DNA of 64,000 bases from Ignavibacteria bacterium (GTDB lineage: Bacteria > Bacteroidota > Ignavibacteria > Ignavibacteriales > Melioribacteraceae), in the NCBI GenBank assembly GCA_009773205.1, contig WPAE01000021.1:62001-126000 (forward strand), read 5' to 3'. Position numbers and translations under genes: made by a program. Positions within the stretch are counted from its first letter, which is position 1, and each line of letters starts with the position of its first letter. Positions 58,501 through 64,000 of this stretch are shown here, in pieces. A model generated the notes under the pieces. The model saw only the letters and a program-made list of their open reading frames with translations, was not told the DNA's origin and searched no databases.

Positions 58501-60257
58501 AAGAACGCGCTTATCAATTGAGGCTTCCTTTCGAGTTTAAGGACTTTCCCAATAACCAGTACAAAGATGTTGATACATTGATTTTTTACGGAAAAAGATA
58601 TTCAATGAAAGGATATGATGTTTTTTCCGAAATAGTAACTCTACTTGACATGGAAGAAATATTAGGATCAAAGATTAAAAGAATTGTAATGATAGGACCT
58701 TTTTTTCCTGAAATGACTAAGCAAAATAAATATTTTGAATTGCTGAAGAAAAGAATTGAAGTAATAGAAGTATCTACGCCTCGCGAAGAAGCAATTAACT
58801 TTATTAAAAAACTTCACTCACATTCTGTTTGTGTACTGCCATATAAATCGGATAATCATCCATATTCTGTTCTTGAAATTGTAGAAACTGGTTGTCCATT
58901 TATTTTTGCTAAAGCGGGAGGCATTCCTGAATTATTACCAGAGAAATTCCATGATAAATTACTTGGGCTATTAAGTAGTGATGACCTAACAAAAAAAGTC
59001 AAAACAGTTTTATTTATGGATAATAATGAACGATATGAAATTTATTCTTCTGTTTTTGCTGAAATGAAATATTCACAAAAATGTATTAACAAAAAATTTA
59101 ACGCGTTTAACCAAAGACATGCTTTTGATATACGATATTCTAATAGTAGAGAGCTTACTTCTTCGCTTATTGTTTTATTTGATTCGAATAATACTGAATG
59201 TCATTATTTGTTATTAAATGCAATAAATAATCAGTCAATGTTACCTGATAAATTATGTGTAGTATGTAAAGGGGCAGTTGATAAAAACAATATCAGAAAA
59301 CAGATTACTGAGAAAATTGTAATTGACTTTTTTGATTTTGATGAGACATACAACAGAACTAAAAACAATATTCTCGAATTTATTGCAACAGACGTGGTAG
59401 CGGTGAATGGAGAAAATGATATTCCTAAAAATCATTTTATAGAAGGTAGTGTATTGTATATGCAGATTCATCCAGAGGTTCAATGTGTCTCTGGTTTTGC
59501 AGATGTTGTAGATATTAATAAAAGTATTTTCGATTCCTCACAAGTATTATCTTGTTTAAAGCCAATTGGCGAGACAGGGATACTAGAACCCTCTGGAAAA
59601 AACGTTATTGCACTTGAAAGCGCTGCATTTAGATCATCTTTTCTAAAATCTATTTCTGGATGGGAAGAATACCTTCCTGGAACTGATGATTTATTAACAT
59701 ATATCAGAATTAGATCAAATCAAGGGAAAATTGGAACAATACCAAAAGCATTAGTTTTAAGGATAAAACAAAAAGACAAACTAAACGTGCTAAATAAGTT
59801 CGAGTTCCAAATGCGACGTGCTGTTAACTCGGCTGCGCTAGATAAATTTGATACTTATAGATTAATCGGTATGATCTTAAGCAACGGATTTGCTCAGACT
59901 TCTATCAATCCGGCTGAAGTAGGTGAATTGGAAAAATATCTGATCACTGTTCAAATGCTCTTGCTTAACGGAAAACTATTGGAAGCCTCTGAAGTAATAA
60001 ATAGTATAGATGCCGGTATTATCACACAAACAGAAAGCCTTGCACGTAGTCAAATAATCACACTCAAAAGAAAAATTGATGCTCTAACTTCTAAGATGAA
60101 TATTCGTGGAGTTGATAACAATAGCAATAACGAGAAAGAATTGGTTTCTGTAATAATTCCTACTTATAATCGTCCACAATCACTTTTAGATGCTATACAA
60201 AGTGTATTAAATCAAACGTACGATAACTTTGAAATAATTGTTGTGAATGATAGATAA
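55566..60257 (+). CDS. giant radical SAM / multi-glycosyltransferase, C-terminally broken
   Basis: 1563 residues in a row of domains. (1) Radical SAM, cluster CNFSCAGC (Cys20, 24, 27) with a C-terminal SPASM-like cysteine set (CSSYSNSINLDGEGNIGGCQ, NCKTCFGRHN). (2) GT2 from about 318 (IYVLNNNSSKDSTIKL, WAFFVDNDIYVTNDDWLQKF). (3) GT4-like from about 810 (GGIGSYIEEAQKLFKRNEFG, LIFYGKRYSMKGYDVFSEIV, VLPYKSDNHPYSVLEIVETG). (4) A divergent GT2 from about 1215. (5) The first half of another GT2, VSVIIPTYNRPQSLLDAIQS to FEIIVVNDR, where the frame ends. The rest of that GT2 is in the next frame. Four bases after the GT4 gene. Confidence 0.8.
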   Translation: MEMKINTIPTECTLYFTDVCNFSCAGCRRQTVDKPDHKEITLELVKKILDEYPSLKAFCIAGYGEPTLGKHFPEVVNYLIDNDMYVGIITNGSYPDRLLQLKKKPNYISISLYGFTDEQYKSYVGAGVFSKVIDNFKKIKEKFGNVGFSYFLNKDNYRSLDKVLELCDEVQPAFLNLANYLAYDSVETEETKKIIQTTDVDIIKYIEERCCSRKYINARPIYLDDCDLNFECSSYSNSINLDGEGNIGGCQRQIPPSLTYGNIYLEADPYNNFQMQTQRKRINDNQYPHPNCKTCFGRHNPNKIWQKVDSQLSTANIDVAIMLLFHEKVEQTIECIKSFLPSEKKIYVLNNNSSKDSTIKLKSFCKNYNQVQIFDSEKNLGVSVGRNYLLQHTKEEWAFFVDNDIYVTNDDWLQKFYVHQKNEKHVEVFIPRLFNLHENSFVTYYNWSLENNKISYLVPNNGYLSNFPGGASIINRKIFIRLGLYDSEMFVGFEDFEFAIRGLLSNTPVTAKLIDDIELVHDHRKTENIVDKQAVLVRYNEDSHQKSIGRIQQKYPNLNFQHEWRSWVKEQKRKLINHDEYDLFTLTPEYNFGARTKNRILINAGKNIYLKELTKNTKDKLNSFLSKNKFDKTILFQPQEDKSRYRDINFSCEVSFLSSKDLTDFSRTNDINVLLERRGEKRVTEKDKVLLIIDHLLEKQEDPRIILRAVKKNLLLNKDNKVKILSQGRTKPGIDYPEDETSYREWKLNELKLHLASGGFEIVDSEENDLSTILITISLQTEKYKGYLKELNLPEINMHYLICSNEHGKAKLTGGIGSYIEEAQKLFKRNEFGVFLVSKGNMLPENNIIYNERILTFDKFFDNQVINMNETAEMLLKSMQVVQYIYPYLSIVEIQDVEGFGYRVVQAKQSGLIASEILIQIVSHGSKIYLENASQRWLPIINYDVIYKEKIALENADRLAFPTKFIKKLYMDAGYNFLQERAYQLRLPFEFKDFPNNQYKDVDTLIFYGKRYSMKGYDVFSEIVTLLDMEEILGSKIKRIVMIGPFFPEMTKQNKYFELLKKRIEVIEVSTPREEAINFIKKLHSHSVCVLPYKSDNHPYSVLEIVETGCPFIFAKAGGIPELLPEKFHDKLLGLLSSDDLTKKVKTVLFMDNNERYEIYSSVFAEMKYSQKCINKKFNAFNQRHAFDIRYSNSRELTSSLIVLFDSNNTECHYLLLNAINNQSMLPDKLCVVCKGAVDKNNIRKQITEKIVIDFFDFDETYNRTKNNILEFIATDVVAVNGENDIPKNHFIEGSVLYMQIHPEVQCVSGFADVVDINKSIFDSSQVLSCLKPIGETGILEPSGKNVIALESAAFRSSFLKSISGWEEYLPGTDDLLTYIRIRSNQGKIGTIPKALVLRIKQKDKLNVLNKFEFQMRRAVNSAALDKFDTYRLIGMILSNGFAQTSINPAEVGELEKYLITVQMLLLNGKLLEASEVINSIDAGIITQTESLARSQIITLKRKIDALTSKMNIRGVDNNSNNEKELVSVIIPTYNRPQSLLDAIQSVLNQTYDNFEIIVVNDR

Positions 60258-62949
60258 AAGAATAAAATACATTGTTCATGAAGAAAACAAAGGACTTGCC
60301 GGCGCAAGAAATACTGGATTGAATAATGCGCAAGGAAAGTATATTGGTTTTTTAGATGATGACGATATTTTCTACCCAAACCATTTAGAAACACTAGTAG
60401 ATAAAATAAAAAATACAGATTTAATGGTAGTTTACACAGATGCTCTTCTATGTATTCAAAAAAAGGAAAATAATGTGTATGTCCCGATTAAAAAAGAATT
60501 GCAATACTCCTTGGACTATTCTCAAGCTTTGCTTTTTATTATGAATATAGCGCCGGTACAATGTTTTCTTTTTGAAAGTTGCATGCTTGATAAAGGGATA
60601 CGGTTTGATGAATCATTGACAACACATGAAGATTGGGAATTCTGGATACAGCTTTCTATGGAGACCGAATTCTTGCACATCAAAGATGTTACTTCAGAAT
60701 ATAGGCACCGTTTAGATAAAACAAACATGGTTACAACAAAGCTACATGATTTCTTGCGAACGATGAAGATTATTTATAACAGATATTCATCTTATACTAA
60801 GGATGTATTAGAAATCGTGGAGAATCAGAATAGGCGTATGCTTGAACTTGAAGAACAGATAAAAAAAGATTCTTCCGAAAGAGCTTGCTCAATCGTTATT
60901 GTTACTTATAATTCCGAAAAAGATATTAGTAACTGCATCAATAGTCTCGATAACACATTACGCAATAATGATGAAGTGATAATTGTAGACAACAATTCGA
61001 ATGATAATACAGTTAAAATTTTGGAAGAGGTAACGGCTAATAGAAAGAAATTCAAAATAATTGAGAATGGCAAAAATATCGGATTCTCGGCAGCAACTAA
61101 CTTGGGCATTAAAACTGCTGTTAAACCAAATATTATTTTACTTAACCCCGATACTGTGGTTGTTGGTAATTGGATAGACTCTTTGATAGGCCATCTTTAC
61201 GAAAATGAAAAAGTAGGCGCAACAGGGCCAATTTCCAATTATGTTTCCGGTCTTCAAAAAATGGAGTTATATACAAAGGAAAAATTTACAGGCAATGTTA
61301 AAATTGAAACTTTATATAATTCGTTCCGTGAAGCTAATAGTGGACAGTCAGTAGAAACCAAAATTCTAATAGGGTTCTGCTTGGCAATTAAAAAGAAAAC
61401 AATTGAAGAAATAGGCTTGCTTGATGAAAAACTGTTCTTAGGAAACGATGATCTTGATTTAAGCTGGAGGCTAAGACTTGAAGGTTATAAATTAATTGTT
61501 GCTTGTGATGTTTTTGTTTATCACAAGGGACAGCAAAGTTTCAAGACTGTTAATAAATCCAAGACTGATGAATTAGTACAACAAAGCACAGACCACTTAT
61601 ATAAGAAATTGGAAGAATACTATGGTAAGGGAAATATCCCAACGCCAGTAGAATTATGGGGAATTAACTGGTTTAAGCCTAATAATCCATATTTTAATCC
61701 AAGCAGCAAAACAATTTCGGAATTAGATATTAAAGTCAGCATAGTTATCCCTGTCTATAACCAATTAGAGTACACTGAAAAATGCATATATAGTATTGTT
61801 CAAACAGCCAATCGGAAGGTAGAAGTAGTGTTTGTAAATAATGCTAGTACAGATAAAACACGAGAATTTCTCACAGACTACAAAAATTCAAATCTAAAGA
61901 TTAAAAAAATTGAGAATGATACTAATCTTGGGTTCCCTGCCGCTGTAAATCAAGGAATTAAAGAAGCTGTAGGCGAATATATTGTTATAGCTAATAACGA
62001 TATAGTAGTAACCAATAACTGGTTAGACAACTTAATTAGAATAGCCGAAAGTGACCCGCAAATAGGGTTGGTTGGCCCAATAAGCAACGAAGTAAGCGGC
62101 TTGCAAAAAGATAATAATGCAAATTATAAAACAATAGATGAAATGCATTTATATGCTTCTCAGCTAAACGAGAAAAACAAAGGTGAAATTATAAACTTTC
62201 CACGTATTGCTTTTTTGTGTACGCTGATTAAAAAAGAAGTAATAGAAAAAATTGGCGGGCTAGATGAACGCTTTTCTCCGGGTAATTACGAAGATGATGA
62301 TTTTTGTCTTCGCGCTCAATTAGCAGGATATAAAACTGTTATTGCTAAAGACGTTTTTATTCACCACTACGGCTCTAAGAGTTTCAAAGCTGAGGGAAAT
62401 GCTAAATACATAGAACGCTTAAAAACCAACGAAGCTAAATTTATTGAGAAATGGGGAACAACTCCCGATGATTTATGGTTGAGGAATCAGCCAATTAAAG
62501 AACATTCAATAGTTTACCATCTAGATAAAGATTTAGTTAAGCAATCTGTGCTTAGAGCAAAAACTCACATAGACGAAGCAGAATATTCTTTGGCTTTAAC
62601 AGAATTAGAAAACGCCTACAGTAATTATGATGAAACAAGTTCCGGCAAAATTATAACTTCAACAGACTTACTTAATATGCTCGGGAATATTTCTTTGATT
62701 ATTGGAAATACAGAAACAGCCAAAAAGTATTTTGAAGAAGAGCTTACTATTTATCCAGAATCTTCCTCCGCTTGTTTGGGTTTAGGTTCAGTGTTTGAAT
62801 CGAATCAAGAATACGAAGCTGCCAAAGTTATGTTTGAATGGTCCGTTAAAAACGATACTAATAATCGAAATGCAATTGATTCCCTTGCAAAAATAAATGC
62901 AGTTTTGGGATTTGAGGCTACTCACAACACACTTTTAACTGAGGTTTAA
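60247..62949 (+). CDS. multi-domain GT2 glycosyltransferase with TPR tail (start is the rest of a broken GT2)
   Basis: 900 residues. The first 180 continue the GT2 domain of the previous frame: YIVHEENKGLAGARNTGLNN, GKYIGFLDDDDIFYPNHLET, THEDWEFWIQLSMETEF. Next come two complete rhamnosyltransferase-like GT2 domains: SIVIVTYNSEKDISNCINSL with LLNPDTVVVGNWIDSLIGHL, and VSIVIPVYNQLEYTEKCIYS with ANNDIVVTNNWLDNLIRIAE; both share the unusual ATGPISNYVSGLQK / VGPISNEVSGLQK. The last 150 residues are TPR-like. Its only start codon lies in the overlap with the previous gene and no ribosome site is seen, so it may be untranslated unless coupled. Confidence 0.75.
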   Translation: MIDKRIKYIVHEENKGLAGARNTGLNNAQGKYIGFLDDDDIFYPNHLETLVDKIKNTDLMVVYTDALLCIQKKENNVYVPIKKELQYSLDYSQALLFIMNIAPVQCFLFESCMLDKGIRFDESLTTHEDWEFWIQLSMETEFLHIKDVTSEYRHRLDKTNMVTTKLHDFLRTMKIIYNRYSSYTKDVLEIVENQNRRMLELEEQIKKDSSERACSIVIVTYNSEKDISNCINSLDNTLRNNDEVIIVDNNSNDNTVKILEEVTANRKKFKIIENGKNIGFSAATNLGIKTAVKPNIILLNPDTVVVGNWIDSLIGHLYENEKVGATGPISNYVSGLQKMELYTKEKFTGNVKIETLYNSFREANSGQSVETKILIGFCLAIKKKTIEEIGLLDEKLFLGNDDLDLSWRLRLEGYKLIVACDVFVYHKGQQSFKTVNKSKTDELVQQSTDHLYKKLEEYYGKGNIPTPVELWGINWFKPNNPYFNPSSKTISELDIKVSIVIPVYNQLEYTEKCIYSIVQTANRKVEVVFVNNASTDKTREFLTDYKNSNLKIKKIENDTNLGFPAAVNQGIKEAVGEYIVIANNDIVVTNNWLDNLIRIAESDPQIGLVGPISNEVSGLQKDNNANYKTIDEMHLYASQLNEKNKGEIINFPRIAFLCTLIKKEVIEKIGGLDERFSPGNYEDDDFCLRAQLAGYKTVIAKDVFIHHYGSKSFKAEGNAKYIERLKTNEAKFIEKWGTTPDDLWLRNQPIKEHSIVYHLDKDLVKQSVLRAKTHIDEAEYSLALTELENAYSNYDETSSGKIITSTDLLNMLGNISLIIGNTETAKKYFEEELTIYPESSSACLGLGSVFESNQEYEAAKVMFEWSVKNDTNNRNAIDSLAKINAVLGFEATHNTLLTEV

Positions 62950-64000
62950 ATGCTCCATTTAACATTATCAATGATTGTAAAGAACGAAGAAAAATATATT
63001 AAAGACTGTCTTGAGTCAGTTAAAGATATTGCTGATGAAATTGTGATAGTTGATACCGGTTCTACGGATTCGACAATCAGTATTGCAGAAAGTTATGGAG
63101 CTAAGGTTTATCATTTTGAATGGATTAACGATTTTTCCGCGGCAAGAAACTTTGCACTTAGTAAATCCAACGGAGAGTGGATACTTTATCTTGACGCAGA
63201 TGAGAGGCTTGATTCAAAATCGATACATGAATTAAAACGTATAATAAGCACTTCACAACGAACCGGATATTTTTGCACAGTTAAAAGTCTCGATCGCGAA
63301 GAAAGCCGCGATAACTCAATGTCTTATGTCCGCCTATTTGCAAACTCTCCAGAAATAAAATTCATTGGTAAAGTCCATGAACAGATAGTTCCTTCATTAA
63401 GTTATAACGATTACACTTTGTCGAAATCTTCAATATTAATTCATCATATTGGTTATAATGTATCGGTAGAAGAAAAACAAAAGAAGGCTACAAGAAATTT
63501 ACCGCTGCTTCTTGAAGAATACAATTCGAACAAAGATGCTTATTATGCATATCAGTTGGCGCAAACCTATAACGTTTTGAACGATGATGATAATGCATCT
63601 GTTTATTTTAAAATTGCAAGCGAGTCTCCTAAATTAGACAGGCAGTATAGAGCGCAGTGTTATTCGTCTCTTGCATTAATTGCGCATAAAGGGTTTAAAA
63701 CTCAAGATGCAGAAAAACTTATTGCATACTCTCTAAAAGTTGATGATAAGCAGCCGTTTTCATATCTGCTGGCTTCTAAAATTTCTCATCGAAAAAGCGA
63801 GTTTAACCTAGCCGAAGAAAGATGTAAGCGGGCTTATATCTTAAACCAAACGCTGCTTATTAAAGGTTTTGATGCTGTGCTCGCAGTTTTACTTGACCCG
63901 GAAGAAGTTATTTATTATGGATTAATTCTTGCACTGCAAAACAAGAACAATCAAAATTATCATTTCTATCAAAAAGAATTGTTTGCTTTATACAAATCTC
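62950..64000 (+). CDS. GT2 glycosyltransferase with TPR tail, partial
   Basis: The frame opens at ATG 62950, directly after the TAA of the preceding gene with GAGG nearby, and is still open after 350 codons at the window end. LHLTLSMIVKNEEKYIKDCL, IADEIVIVDTGSTDSTISIA and GEWILYLDADERLDSKSIHE are the GT2 nucleotide-sugar and DxD motifs of the TPR-glycosyltransferase type (SunS/ 'tetratricopeptide GT2'). FIGKVHEQIVPS and HHIGY are the conserved later histidine region. From about residue 175 TPR-like helices follow. Members attach sugars to proteins or peptides, which would suit a flagellin or surface protein modification. Confidence 0.87.
   Translation, partial: MLHLTLSMIVKNEEKYIKDCLESVKDIADEIVIVDTGSTDSTISIAESYGAKVYHFEWINDFSAARNFALSKSNGEWILYLDADERLDSKSIHELKRIISTSQRTGYFCTVKSLDREESRDNSMSYVRLFANSPEIKFIGKVHEQIVPSLSYNDYTLSKSSILIHHIGYNVSVEEKQKKATRNLPLLLEEYNSNKDAYYAYQLAQTYNVLNDDDNASVYFKIASESPKLDRQYRAQCYSSLALIAHKGFKTQDAEKLIAYSLKVDDKQPFSYLLASKISHRKSEFNLAEERCKRAYILNQTLLIKGFDAVLAVLLDPEEVIYYGLILALQNKNNQNYHFYQKELFALYKS

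Noticed and set aside
60200-60300. Programmed ribosomal frameshift joining the two glycosyltransferase frames
   Set aside because: No slippery heptamer is present and about 15 conserved residues are missing, so a shift alone would not restore the domain.
1-64000. CRISPR array, tRNA, rRNA or complete insertion sequence
   Set aside because: I saw no regularly spaced repeats, no cloverleaf-like or ribosomal sequence, and no transposase in any frame; small structured RNAs could still be missed by eye.

Overview
The window looks like a low-GC chromosome segment from a flagellated member of the Ignavibacteriota (Ignavibacteria / Melioribacter-like lineage, Bacteroidota-Chlorobiota group). Two things point there: three secreted proteins near the left end carry the type IX secretion C-terminal signature NYPNPFNPST(T/V)ISY, and this sits beside a complete Gram-negative flagellar basal body set including the P-ring and L-ring genes. 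The taxon is inferred from these motifs, not from a database search.

Region 1 (1-8.4 kb) is accessory DNA. It holds the start of a minus-strand S9-type peptidase, a decayed DUF433/DUF5615 toxin-antitoxin pair (in-frame stop in the antitoxin, frameshift in the toxin), a nitroreductase, and a DUF1800/DUF1501 pair followed by two more surface proteins with type IX sorting domains. The area is full of repeats: a 108-bp direct repeat (1873-1980 and 5347-5454) that cuts off the DUF1501 sorting domain, blocks of identical sequence shared between neighbouring sorting domains, and a palindromic element inserted in frame in the third sorting domain.

Region 2 (8.5-44 kb) is a nearly continuous flagellar supercluster on the plus strand. 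In order: flgB-flgC-orf-fliE-fliF-fliG-fliH-fliI-fliJ-motE-like-fliK-flgD-TIGR02530-flgE; then fliL-fliM-fliN-fliO-fliP-fliQ-fliR-flhB-flhA-flhF-flhG; then a small membrane protein, a short fliA, two HDOD proteins, a degenerate histidine kinase and a membrane protein; then flgF-flgG-flgA-flgH-flgI-flgJ-flgN-flgK-flgL, motA-motB, fliW-csrA. Most genes overlap or lie within a few bases, so they are probably translated together. The few gaps carry sigma-54-like promoters (8560, 30141, possibly 20910 and 52076), and three of the gaps share a palindrome of the type TGGCTAATnTTAGCCA that may bind the sigma-54 activator. flgE has its own structured leader.

Region 3 (44-52 kb) carries a REC-Hpt protein, a second and different MotAB stator pair, two response regulators (one fused to a histidine-phosphotransfer helix domain without ATPase), a PAS histidine kinase and two unknown proteins. 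Region 4 (52-64 kb) is a radical SAM / methyltransferase / glycosyltransferase locus with very large multi-domain glycosyltransferases; one GT2 domain is broken between two ORFs at 60247-60257. The shared palindrome and sigma-54-like site upstream suggest that this locus belongs to the flagellar regulon and may glycosylate flagellin. Flagellin, fliD, fliS, flgM, chemotaxis genes, rpoN and an NtrC-type activator are not in the window.
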